A stretch of 39,909 nt of DNA from Candidatus Faecaligallichristensenella faecipullorum. Its GTDB lineage: Bacteria > Bacillota > Clostridia > Christensenellales > Aristaeellaceae. Positions within the stretch are counted from its first letter, which is position 1; every line of letters begins with the position of its first letter. Positions 28,434-36,708 of this stretch are shown piece by piece. The translations under genes and the position numbers were made by a program. Below the pieces are notes generated by a model. The model saw only the letters and a program-made list of their open reading frames with translations. It was not told the origin of the DNA and ran no database searches. The stretch lies in the NCBI GenBank assembly GCA_018716505.1, contig DVJW01000087.1, positions 1 to 39,909 of the forward strand. The letters are read 5' to 3'.

Positions 28434-30071
28434 ATGAAGAGCGGTTTATTGATTGCCAACGCCCGAATCGAAACCATGGATCCCAGTCAGCCTGAAGCCC
28501 AGGCCGCGCTGATCTGTGAGGGAAAATTTGTCTATGTGGGGAGCAATGCCCGCGCGAAAAGCCTGGCTGACGGCTTGGAACGATGTGAGCAGCTGGACGC
28601 GGGCGGCAGGTTGATGATCCCCGGTTTCAATGATGCGCACATGCATTTTCTTCATCGCGCCCTGATGGATCGCACCGTGGACTTAAGCGGTGCAAATTCA
28701 CTGGGCGAGCTTTATGCGCGGCTTCAGGCGGGCCGGGATGCCTATATACAAAGGAAGCAAACGGGTTTTTTGCAGGGCGAGGGTTGGAACCAGGATCACT
28801 TTCAGGACGAAAAGCGCTTTCCCACCCGCAAAGAACTGGATGGCATTTCGCCGGATATCCCCATCATTATCTATCGAACCTGCCATCATATCGCGGTACT
28901 CAACTCGGCCGGATTAAACGCCATGGGCATTTCCCGGGAAAATGCCTCGACGTATGGAAATTTGGTGGGCAGAGATTCGGAGGGCGAGCTCAACGGCCTG
29001 GTCAAAGAATCGCTGTTGGATCGAGTTACCGCCCAAATGGAATTGCCCGACGTGGAAGAGATGGGGCGGTTGATGCAAAAAACTCAGAATCGCCTGTTGG
29101 AAAAGGGCATTACCTCTATTCAAAGCGATGATCTCTGTTCCGCGCGCCCGGAGCAGCATAGGGCATTGCTCAAGCATATTCAGGCGCTGTGCGCCTCGGG
29201 CAAGATCAGGCTGCGCTATAGCGAACAGTTATATGTGCCCGATTTGGCGCGTGAACTGGAGGCCCTTACATGGATTCCTGAACTGGGAAAGCCAGGAGAT
29301 CACTTTCACGTCTCAGCCATTAAGATCATTGGCGACGGTTCACTGGGCGCCCGTACCGCCCATCTGCGCCAAGGCTATCGGGATGATCCGGGCAATCATG
29401 GGATCGCCTTTTACGACCAGCCCACCCTCGACGAGATGGTGGCGCGCGCCCATGAGAGGGGTGTTGCGGTGGCCATCCATGCCATTGGGGATGGGGCGGT
29501 GGACAGCGCCTTGACGGCCATAGAGCGTGCGAGGCTGAAAAATCCGGCGCCTGTGCGGCATGGGTTGGTTCATTGCCAAATTACCGACCGGGCGCTGCTG
29601 TCGCGGTTTGCCCAGGCTGGCGCGTTGGCCTTTACCCAGCCGGTGTTCCTGGATTATGATTCGCATATCGTGCGCGAACGCGTGGGGAATGAGCTGGCCG
29701 AAACTTCCTATGCCTTTCATGCCTATGTAAAAATGGGGGTGTGTGAGGCGTTTGGTACCGATTGTCCGGTGGAGGATTTTGATCCCATGCCTGGACTGTA
29801 CTGCGCGGTGAGCCGCCGGGATTTAAAGGGTGAAGGGCCGTATCTGCCGGATGAAGCCATGGGTATGCAGAAGGCCGTTGCGTGCTATACTGCCTCCGGC
29901 GCATATGCCTCCGGGGAAGAGGCGTTCAAGGGGCGCATTCGCGCCGGCATGTTGGCCGATTTCGTGCTGATGGATCGGGATATATTGCGCCTTCCGGTGG
30001 AGGAATGCTTGCAGGCCCAGGTGGATGCCACCTATGTGGGCGGTGAACGATTGTATACTCGAATCCAATAA
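28434..30071 (+). CDS. Amidohydrolase family protein (YtcJ-like metal-dependent hydrolase)
   Basis: MIPGFNDAHMHFLHRALM, GEGWNQDHF, VSAIKIIGDGSLGARTAHLRQGY, VAIHAIGDGAVDSALTAIE, AFGTDCPVEDFDPMPGLYCAVSRR. Confidence 0.92.
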   Translation: MKSGLLIANARIETMDPSQPEAQAALICEGKFVYVGSNARAKSLADGLERCEQLDAGGRLMIPGFNDAHMHFLHRALMDRTVDLSGANSLGELYARLQAGRDAYIQRKQTGFLQGEGWNQDHFQDEKRFPTRKELDGISPDIPIIIYRTCHHIAVLNSAGLNAMGISRENASTYGNLVGRDSEGELNGLVKESLLDRVTAQMELPDVEEMGRLMQKTQNRLLEKGITSIQSDDLCSARPEQHRALLKHIQALCASGKIRLRYSEQLYVPDLARELEALTWIPELGKPGDHFHVSAIKIIGDGSLGARTAHLRQGYRDDPGNHGIAFYDQPTLDEMVARAHERGVAVAIHAIGDGAVDSALTAIERARLKNPAPVRHGLVHCQITDRALLSRFAQAGALAFTQPVFLDYDSHIVRERVGNELAETSYAFHAYVKMGVCEAFGTDCPVEDFDPMPGLYCAVSRRDLKGEGPYLPDEAMGMQKAVACYTASGAYASGEEAFKGRIRAGMLADFVLMDRDILRLPVEECLQAQVDATYVGGERLYTRIQ

Positions 30072-30074
30072 AAG

Positions 30075-30107
30075 AACGCTTCCATCCAGACTTTGGATGG
30101 AAGCGTT
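30075..30107. terminator. Bidirectional terminator between the amidohydrolase and hydrogenase genes
   Basis: aacgcttccatcca-gactt-tggatggaagcgtt then tct tt; 14-bp perfect stem between convergent genes. Confidence 0.88.
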
Positions 30108-30120
30108 TCTTTAATCAAAA

Positions 30121-31581
30121 TCAATCCCCGGAGCGTTGTTTGGCGCTTTGTTCAGCCATTTGAAGAATCTGAACCGCTTCGGTGATGTTCTTTTCCATGG
30201 CCAACTTACCGTACTTGTCCACTTCGATCTTTTCCTTGGGCCCGTGGGTGAGGCAGGCAGCTCCGCCGATGCAGCCCTGTTCGCAGGCCATGCCCTCGAT
30301 GAAGTTCTCGGGCAACACGCCCTTGTTGGCCTTGAGCAGCGCCATCTTGCATTCCTCAATGCCGCTGCAGGCAATGGCCTTGAGCTTAAACTGCTCCTCG
30401 GTAATGCCCTGTTCTTTGAGCGCCTGGGCCACCGCGTCGCTGAGTCCGCCGCTGCGGGCGAAGATGCGTCCATAATAGGAGGCGTTGTTCATCTCCACAT
30501 CGGGCTGACTGGCCAGATCGATACCCCGGCTGTCAATGAGGGCCTGAAGCTCCTCGAAGGTAATCACGCAGTCGATCCAATCCTTGACCGTATCCCACTT
30601 CTGTTCGGCCTTCTTGGCCACGCAAGGCCCGATAAAGATGGTCTTGGAATTGGGATGCAACGCCTTGATAAACATGGCGGCCTGTACCATGGGAGAGACA
30701 TTGTGGGAAATATTGGGCACCAGTTTGGGGAAGTTCTTCTTGATGTACATCACGAAGGCAGGGCAGCAGGAACTGGTCAGGAAGCCCTTTTCCGCCAACT
30801 CAGCGGCCTCCTTGTAGGCCACCATATCCGCGCCCAGCGCGGCTTCCACCACATCCCTGAAGCCCAACTGCTTGATGGCCGAAACCACCTGGCCCACCCG
30901 AGCGCCGAACTGTCCAGCGACAGAGGGCGCAACCACCGCGTACACCTGATACTTGGCGTTGTTGTCGGATTCGCGCAAAATGCGGATGGCGTCCAGAATA
31001 TAGGATTTATCCATAATCGCCCCGAACGGACATTGATAGACGCAGGCGCCGCAGGAGATGCACTTTTCGGCATTGATGCTGGCCTTGCGGTTTTCGTCCA
31101 TGGAAATGGCGTTCACCTTGCAGGCTCGCTCGCAGGGCCGGGTGTTCTTATTGATCGCACCATAAGGGCAGGCGCTTACGCAACGGCCACAGGCGATACA
31201 CTTGCTCTGATCAATCACCGCGTGATGATTCACCATGGTAATGGCATCCTTCGGGCAGGCATTCTGACACCGGTGAGCAATACAGCCGCGGCAGGACGGG
31301 CCCACCGTAACCTGACTGACCGGACACTCGTCGCAGGCAATATTCAAAACTTCCACCACGCCGGGTACCGAAGGATCGCCGCCCATCGCCAACTTAACGC
31401 GCTCATTGACAATGGCGCGCTCCTTATAGATACAGCACCGCATGGTCGCCTTGGGACCGGGCACAATGGTCTCGGGAATATCCAAAATCCCGGTGGAGAG
31501 GCGATCCTCATAGGCCAACGTCGCCACTTCGCGCAGCACCTTATACTTTAGCTCCTGTACATTGGTATCAAACTTTGCCAT
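30121..31581 (-). CDS. Monomeric [FeFe] hydrogenase, group-B-like, with ferredoxin-type 4Fe-4S domains
   Basis: Fe-S motifs CIACGRCVSACPYG and CISCGACVYQCPFG; H-cluster-like motifs FLTSSCCPAFVMYIKKNFP, FIGPCVAKKAE, EGMACEQGCIGGAACL. Confidence 0.85.
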   Translation of the reverse strand: MAKFDTNVQELKYKVLREVATLAYEDRLSTGILDIPETIVPGPKATMRCCIYKERAIVNERVKLAMGGDPSVPGVVEVLNIACDECPVSQVTVGPSCRGCIAHRCQNACPKDAITMVNHHAVIDQSKCIACGRCVSACPYGAINKNTRPCERACKVNAISMDENRKASINAEKCISCGACVYQCPFGAIMDKSYILDAIRILRESDNNAKYQVYAVVAPSVAGQFGARVGQVVSAIKQLGFRDVVEAALGADMVAYKEAAELAEKGFLTSSCCPAFVMYIKKNFPKLVPNISHNVSPMVQAAMFIKALHPNSKTIFIGPCVAKKAEQKWDTVKDWIDCVITFEELQALIDSRGIDLASQPDVEMNNASYYGRIFARSGGLSDAVAQALKEQGITEEQFKLKAIACSGIEECKMALLKANKGVLPENFIEGMACEQGCIGGAACLTHGPKEKIEVDKYGKLAMEKNITEAVQILQMAEQSAKQRSGD

Positions 31582-31613
31582 GACGGCCCTCCTTAATCAA
31601 ACCTGGACAAAGC

Positions 31614-31856
31614 CTAAACGTGACCTACGACCATTTCCTTGAACACATTGGCCACATTCTCTGGACTCACGCTCACGTCCTGGTCGTCAATCTTCACGCT
31701 CACGCTGCCCTCGCCGCACCGGCCAAGACAGAGCACCGGGCGCACGTTAACCTTATCCGTCAGGTCATTTTGTTCCACCAACGACTGAAAAGCCTCCAGC
31801 ACCTTGTAGGAACCGCGCAAATGGCAGGCGCTGCCCACGCAAACCTGGATATCCAT
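31614..31856 (-). CDS. Thioredoxin-like [2Fe-2S] ferredoxin (NuoE-type) subunit
   Basis: MDIQVCVGSACHLRGSYKVLEAFQSLVEQ...VRPVLCLGRCGEGSVSVKIDD; four-Cys NuoE-like pattern; ATG 31856 after gaggaggagaaaat; track start 31976 is too early. Confidence 0.88.
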   Translation of the reverse strand: MDIQVCVGSACHLRGSYKVLEAFQSLVEQNDLTDKVNVRPVLCLGRCGEGSVSVKIDDQDVSVSPENVANVFKEMVVGHV

Positions 31857-31909
31857 ATTTTCTCCTCCTCTGCCACTCCTGTTGGATGGAGCGGACAAAA
31901 CTGTAGCCT

Positions 31910-31969
31910 GCCCCCAGTGGACGGGGGAAAACAGAACTCTCTTTTCAAAATCCCTCGTCCACTGAGGGC
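31910..31969 (-). promoter_or_regulatory. Large hairpin in the 5' UTR of the hydrogenase operon
   Basis: Minus strand GCCCTCAGTGGACGAGGG ... CCCCCGTCCACTGGGGGC; 18-bp arms with one wobble and one mismatch, 24-nt loop. Confidence 0.75.
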
Positions 31970-31984
31970 ATTTCATTACAATTT

Positions 31985-32014
31985 ATTATACGATGGGCGA
32001 TATATGGCTGTCAA
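31985..32014 (-). promoter_or_regulatory. Sigma-A-type promoter of the hydrogenase operon
   Basis: Minus strand TTGACA (32014-32009), 18 bp, TATAAT (31990-31985). Confidence 0.8.
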
Positions 32015-32142
32015 TCCTGTAAGATATGCCTTTTCGAAAGGTTTGTGCAAACTTTGCATGTCGAACGCTGCCGAAAGCGTCTTGTGGCCGGTATTTCGGT
32101 TGAATATAGCGGCACTTTGCTTCATGAAGTGCCGCTGGCCGC

Positions 32143-32171
32143 TTGTTGCGCGGGCCGGAGCGTGCTATAAT
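32143..32171 (+). promoter_or_regulatory. Putative promoter of the PAS-domain gene
   Basis: TTGTTG (32143-32148), 17 bp, TATAAT (32166-32171). Confidence 0.55.
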
Positions 32172-32222
32172 AATTGGGGCGAAAAGGCCATGAACGATCA
32201 TGGAAGGGCGTTGTTTTGATAG

Positions 32223-33794
32223 ATGAATGGTTTTGAGGTAATCCCTCCGGCAATATTTGTCTCCAAAGAGGATGTTTCGCTTCAAATCTGTTATGCGAAC
32301 GAAGCGTTTTATAGACTGCTGGGTTATCGGGATCGGGAAGACTTTGATCTGACCAATCATGCCAGCGCGGTATCGGCCATCTACCGGCCGGATTTGGTCA
32401 AGGTGCTGTTGGCCTTGGGCCAGGTGAAGCAGGGAGCGGAGCACAGCTTTTCGGCCGATTTCCGTGCCGTTACCCGATCCCATAGCCAGAAATGGGTGCA
32501 TGCCGAAGGTTCCCTGATGGTAAACAATAATGAAGAGCGCAGGATCGTCTTTGCGCTATACGACCTGGAAAGATTGGAGCGCGAACAGCGGCGCTTGCAG
32601 CAGATGCGAAACGCCAATGAAATGGTGGAGCGCCTCCTGGGCGGTGGAGCCGCCCGCATAAAGTTTGATAAGCAAATGACCTTGCTGGAGGTCAGCGAGG
32701 GCTGGAGCCGGCTCATGAAGCCTCCGGGAGAGCGTGCCGGCGCCTCCATGCTGGCGTTGATTCCGGAGGCCGACCGGGAACGGGTGTATGATGCTTTTGC
32801 CTCGGCTTACAATGCCGGACGTATGTTGGAGGTATGCTTCATAAAACCTGCATTGCCAGGAGAGCAGGACCGGCTGATCCAAATTCAGGCGGGCTGCGTG
32901 GGGGATAGCGAGGGCTATCCGGTGTTCAGCGCGGTCTTTAAAGATATCACCCGGGAGACCGAGAAGGAGAAAGAATTCGAAAGCCTGGGACAACGTCTTC
33001 GGCATCTGAATAGCCTTTTGCCCTGCGGATATTCGCTGTATACCCTGGAGGACAACCTGCTTATTGAGTCCAATTCGGCCTTTCAGGCGATGACCGAATA
33101 CCAGGCCTCAGAGTTGGCCGGCGGCGCATTTTCCCGCTCGGCGTTTATGAAGGCAGAGGAGGCCGAGCGCCTGTACCGTCAGGTGAGCTCCATGAGGTTG
33201 GAGGATTCGCCGGTGACCATGGAATGCTCGCTTTTCTCAAAGTCCGGCGCGGAGCTCAAAGTGCGCGCTCAAATTTCGCGAATTGAGGATCCGCAAGGGC
33301 GCTCGCTCTATCAGATCATGGAACAGGATGTGAGCCGTGAACGCAGGGCAGAAGCGCAATGCGCTCAATTGGAGCAAAAAATGGCGCTCATGGATGAGCT
33401 GACGGATCAGCCAATGGTTAGAATGCTGTTGAATGAGCGCATGAAAATCTCTGGCACCAATCCAGCATTTGTCCGGATGAGCGGATATGCGCCGGAGGAA
33501 CTGGGCGGGATGGATGGATTTAAGTTGTTCCCGGCCGAGGAGATTACGCGGATTATGCAGGCATGCAAGCAATGTATGCAGGACGGACAGATATTTGAGA
33601 TGGAATGCAGGCTGAAAAAAGCGGACGGCATATTCCAACCGGTGTTGATGAAAGCAAAGAGCATGATCCTGAGCCAGGGATTGGAGCTTTTTGTGGCGCT
33701 CACAGCCATGGCTGAACCCGAGCAGGAACAGGAGGAGGGAAAGCCTTCGGAAGCGCCGGAACCCGAAGGAGAGCAAACTGAAATGGAATCATAG
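32223..33794 (+). CDS. Multi-PAS-domain protein without a recognisable output domain
   Basis: Several PAS-like segments (YANEAFYRLLGYRDREDF; VFSAVFKDITRETEKEKEFE; IESNSAFQAMTEYQASELAGG; SGTNPAFVRMSGYAPEELGGMDGFKLFP); no kinase, GGDEF, EAL, HTH or TM segment seen. Confidence 0.8.
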   Translation: MNGFEVIPPAIFVSKEDVSLQICYANEAFYRLLGYRDREDFDLTNHASAVSAIYRPDLVKVLLALGQVKQGAEHSFSADFRAVTRSHSQKWVHAEGSLMVNNNEERRIVFALYDLERLEREQRRLQQMRNANEMVERLLGGGAARIKFDKQMTLLEVSEGWSRLMKPPGERAGASMLALIPEADRERVYDAFASAYNAGRMLEVCFIKPALPGEQDRLIQIQAGCVGDSEGYPVFSAVFKDITRETEKEKEFESLGQRLRHLNSLLPCGYSLYTLEDNLLIESNSAFQAMTEYQASELAGGAFSRSAFMKAEEAERLYRQVSSMRLEDSPVTMECSLFSKSGAELKVRAQISRIEDPQGRSLYQIMEQDVSRERRAEAQCAQLEQKMALMDELTDQPMVRMLLNERMKISGTNPAFVRMSGYAPEELGGMDGFKLFPAEEITRIMQACKQCMQDGQIFEMECRLKKADGIFQPVLMKAKSMILSQGLELFVALTAMAEPEQEQEEGKPSEAPEPEGEQTEMES

Positions 33795-33815
33795 AATTAG
33801 ATAGGAGGCGAAAAA

Positions 33816-34037
33816 ATGAAGCAGACCTTTACGGATATATCATTGGTGGTGCTTTCGGTGCTGTATCTGTTTGAGGTGGATTACCGCGCCTTGACGGTGT
33901 TAAACTGGGTGGGTTTTGTCATTGTGTTGGTGGTATTGGTTCCGGTAATTATCCGGGCTGCGCGTTTTATTACCAACCGGGTGGATGGATTTCAGCAATG
34001 GAAGCAGAAGCGGCTTGACCGCAAAAAAGCGAAATAA
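33816..34037 (+). CDS. Small membrane protein of unknown function (73 aa)
   Basis: Two hydrophobic stretches (ISLVVLSVLYLFEV; WVGFVIVLVVLVPVIIRAARF) and basic tail QKRLDRKKAK; RBS taggaggcg. Confidence 0.75.
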   Translation: MKQTFTDISLVVLSVLYLFEVDYRALTVLNWVGFVIVLVVLVPVIIRAARFITNRVDGFQQWKQKRLDRKKAK

Positions 34038-34044
34038 ACACAGA

Positions 34045-34085
34045 AAAGACTTCGGTTTGTTTGCAAACACAAACCGAAGTCTTTT
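34045..34085. terminator. Bidirectional terminator between the small membrane protein and DUF362 genes
   Basis: aaagacttcggtttgt-ttgcaaac-acaaaccgaagtcttt followed by ttg; 16-bp perfect stem. Confidence 0.9.
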
Positions 34086-34095
34086 TGTATGCCGC

Positions 34096-35193
34096 CTATT
34101 TTACGGTAACCAACTCATACGCCTGGGTACCCAAGCCAACCTTTTCCAGACATTCCAACTGAACATAGGGGTCTTTGCCATGCAGCTGCTGGAACAGGTG
34201 TCCTTCCCCCGACAATTCCATGCCCTGGGGCACGCCCACCGGAATTAAATCCTCGATTTTGATGGCATCAATACAGGCTCGCTCAATGGCCACAATGTCG
34301 TCGCTGGCCATGATGCCGATATCCGGCACCAAAGACGGAGTGGTCATTCCCCAGCAATCACACAGCGCGGTAATGGAGATCAGCATGTTGATATAATACA
34401 CATTGCCCGGCGCAAAGGTGTCCACAACCGCCTTGGTGCACACCGCCATGCCCATCTGAAAATCGGAATAGTCATGGCTGTCCAGCGTGATGGCGTGGGT
34501 TGGACAGACCTTTAAACAATGCTGGCACATGGTGCAATGATGATAATTGACCTTATACACCCCGTCCTTGCCAGGCTCGGAAAAGCTGTTGGCATGGTGG
34601 TTACAGGCCGGAATGCACTTTCCGCAGTGAACGCATTTATCCTTGTCCCACACCAAACCGCCCTCCAGGGCATGAATCTGATGGCGGGTGCGGTCGGTCA
34701 CACATCCCATGGCGATATTTTTACAGGCTCCACCGAAGCCGCAGGAGCCATGCCCCTTCACATGGGAGAAGTCAATCATAAAATCCGCGTCATGAATCAG
34801 GCCGGCCACATCCACCACCTTAAAGGTTTTATAATCCACCGGCTTGCTGTAATAATATTTGCCCAGATGGCCGCAATCGTCCAACACCGGACAGCCCAAA
34901 TTGGCCTCGGTGTAGCCCCGGCGTTCGGGATGGCGGTTGTATACATAGTGATCGGTGATAAAGCAATCGCCGCCGTTATCCTTGACGAAATCCACCAGTT
35001 TGCGGACAAATACCGGGGGAATGGTGGAATAGGTGATGCCGTCGCCCACATGCATCTTGATGGCCACGCTCTTGCCCTTTACTTTTTCGGCCAGGCCGCT
35101 CTTTTGAAGCAGGCGGGAAAACTTTTCGGGCAGCGTTTGGGTGGCCTCATAGCGGGTGTACGCCATGGGCGCGAACAATACGGTAGACGCCAT
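34096..35193 (-). CDS. DUF362 domain-containing protein with two C-terminal 4Fe-4S motifs
   Basis: VAIKMHVGDGITYSTIPPVFVRKLVD, DFSHVKGHGSCGFGGACKNIAMGC, CVHCGKCIPACNHHANSFS, CTMCQHCLKVCPTHAI. ATG 35193 after aaggagaggatctt. Confidence 0.9.
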   Translation of the reverse strand: MASTVLFAPMAYTRYEATQTLPEKFSRLLQKSGLAEKVKGKSVAIKMHVGDGITYSTIPPVFVRKLVDFVKDNGGDCFITDHYVYNRHPERRGYTEANLGCPVLDDCGHLGKYYYSKPVDYKTFKVVDVAGLIHDADFMIDFSHVKGHGSCGFGGACKNIAMGCVTDRTRHQIHALEGGLVWDKDKCVHCGKCIPACNHHANSFSEPGKDGVYKVNYHHCTMCQHCLKVCPTHAITLDSHDYSDFQMGMAVCTKAVVDTFAPGNVYYINMLISITALCDCWGMTTPSLVPDIGIMASDDIVAIERACIDAIKIEDLIPVGVPQGMELSGEGHLFQQLHGKDPYVQLECLEKVGLGTQAYELVTVK

Positions 35194-35232
35194 AAGATCC
35201 TCTCCTTGCGTGCAGATTTTTGCGTAAAAGGG

Positions 35233-35264
35233 GCGCATATTCCTGTAAACAAAGGAATATACGC
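35233..35264 (-). promoter_or_regulatory. Hairpin at the predicted 5' end of the DUF362 mRNA
   Basis: Minus strand GCGTATATTCCT-ttgtttac-AGGAATATGCGC; 12-bp stem with one wobble. Confidence 0.65.
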
Positions 35265-35268
35265 CTTG

Positions 35269-35299
35269 ATTATAACCATTCGAGGTCACTCGAGGTCAA
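35269..35299 (-). promoter_or_regulatory. Putative DUF362 promoter with 19-bp spacer containing a direct repeat
   Basis: Minus strand TTGACC (35299-35294), 19 bp, TATAAT (35274-35269); TGACCTCGA repeated at 35298-35290 and 35288-35280. Confidence 0.55.
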
Positions 35300-35321
35300 T
35301 AGTTTTTGTTTCAAAAACTGC

Positions 35322-36680
35322 TCAATCCTCGAATTTTTCCCAGAATACCTTGGAAAGCCCATACGCATTGGGCTCCTCGGCCTCGCGGCAGATCCAATTG
35401 CCGTCGGTAAAGTCCGGTATGGCCACCGGCGCGCCGCCCATGGCCACCGATTGCTCGCTTAAACAGGTGATGACCAGCCAGCTGGCAGCGTCATATACGT
35501 CGATAGGCGGCTCGGTCTGGTTTTGCACGCTCTCCACAAAGGCGCGCAGCACCAGATAATCCATGCCACCATGGCCGCCCCTCAAGCCAAACTCCTGATA
35601 GACCTTCCATAGCGGATGCTCATATTCCTTGAGATAGCCATCGAATTTTTCCCATTCATGCAGCCAATCGGGCGCGCTGTTGCGAAGCCGCTCAATGACC
35701 TCGTCCATGTTCTCGCCCTTATGGTTCTTTTCCAGCTCGGCACGGTTCTTTTCCAACCATTCATCGAACTTGGGCTGCGTTTTGCCTTCCAGGAAGATGG
35801 ACTGATTGTCCTCCATGTAAATCCCCTTGGTGCCCTGAACGCGCAGACCGCGGGAATAGGGACGGGGCAAGGTGCAGTCATGGGTCAACACAATGGTTTC
35901 ACCATGGGCGCATTTGATGACCGTGGTTACGATATCGCCCTGGGTGACATGGGCTTTGCTGAGTTCGCTGTCCCCACGCCGCTCTTTGAGCCAGGCGCTT
36001 AAGCCCCTGGCCTTGGAGGCGGTGGAGGTCAATGTAAGCATGCGGTTTCCCCGGTTGATGTTCAACATTTTGGCAATGGGTCCCAATTCGTGGGTGGGGT
36101 AGAGGTCTCCGTTGCGGTTGAGGAAATTGTCCTGCCGGTAGTGGCGGGCCAGATCCCCATTGCCAATTTCCTCGCGCAAGTCGTGCTGATAGCCACCCGC
36201 GCAATGCACCAACTCGCCGAACAGCCCCTGTTTCACCATATTCAAAAGCGCCATTTCCTCGCGGTTGTAACAGCAGTTTTCCAACAGCATCACCGGAATG
36301 CCGGTCTCCTCACTGGTGCGCACCAGCTGCCAGCATTCGTCCACCGAAGCCGCGCCGCCCACTTCCATGGCCACCCGCTTGCCCGCGCGCAGCGCCTCGG
36401 TGGCAATGTGCAAATGGGTGGTCCAAGAGGTCATGACCACCACTGCGTCCACATCATCCCGGGTAAGCACCTCGCGATAGCGCTTGGTGCCCACCGGCTC
36501 GTTTCCTTTCATCTCCCGGCAAATGTCAATGCCCGCCTGCACCCGATCCTCATACAGGTCGCAGACACAGGTGACCTGGACATCGGGCATGGACAGAAGG
36601 GTTTTCATCTGGCCCCGGCCACGGCCGCCCAGGCCAATAATACCCAACCGAACCTCTTTTCCGGCAACGCCCATTTTCAC
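35322..36680 (-). CDS. Gfo/Idh/MocA family protein, GH109-type (NAD-dependent alpha-N-acetylgalactosaminidase-like)
   Basis: RLGIIGLGGRGRGQMKTLLSMPDVQVTCVCDLYEDR (Rossmann); VAMEVGGAASVDECWQLV; LLENCCYNREEMALLNMVKQGLFGELVHCAGGYQHDLR; GDLYPTHELGPIAKMLNINRGNR; RPYSRGLRVQGTKGIYMED; GHGGMDYLVLRAFVESVQN. Confidence 0.85.
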   Translation of the reverse strand: MKMGVAGKEVRLGIIGLGGRGRGQMKTLLSMPDVQVTCVCDLYEDRVQAGIDICREMKGNEPVGTKRYREVLTRDDVDAVVVMTSWTTHLHIATEALRAGKRVAMEVGGAASVDECWQLVRTSEETGIPVMLLENCCYNREEMALLNMVKQGLFGELVHCAGGYQHDLREEIGNGDLARHYRQDNFLNRNGDLYPTHELGPIAKMLNINRGNRMLTLTSTASKARGLSAWLKERRGDSELSKAHVTQGDIVTTVIKCAHGETIVLTHDCTLPRPYSRGLRVQGTKGIYMEDNQSIFLEGKTQPKFDEWLEKNRAELEKNHKGENMDEVIERLRNSAPDWLHEWEKFDGYLKEYEHPLWKVYQEFGLRGGHGGMDYLVLRAFVESVQNQTEPPIDVYDAASWLVITCLSEQSVAMGGAPVAIPDFTDGNWICREAEEPNAYGLSKVFWEKFED

Positions 36681-36708
36681 ATAAATCCCTCCTCATCAGG
36701 TTTTATTT

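Noticed and set aside
30136-31551. Plus-strand 471-aa ORF over the hydrogenase gene
   Set aside because: Antisense shadow of a gene with clear Fe-S and H-cluster motifs.
31861-31980. 5'-UTR hairpin of the hydrogenase operon as an intrinsic terminator/attenuator
   Set aside because: No run of T follows the stem, and it lies well before the RBS; kept as an unassigned regulatory hairpin.
36298-36684. Short plus-strand ORFs within the GH109-like gene
   Set aside because: Overlap a well-supported gene in antisense, lack RBS and recognisable domains.
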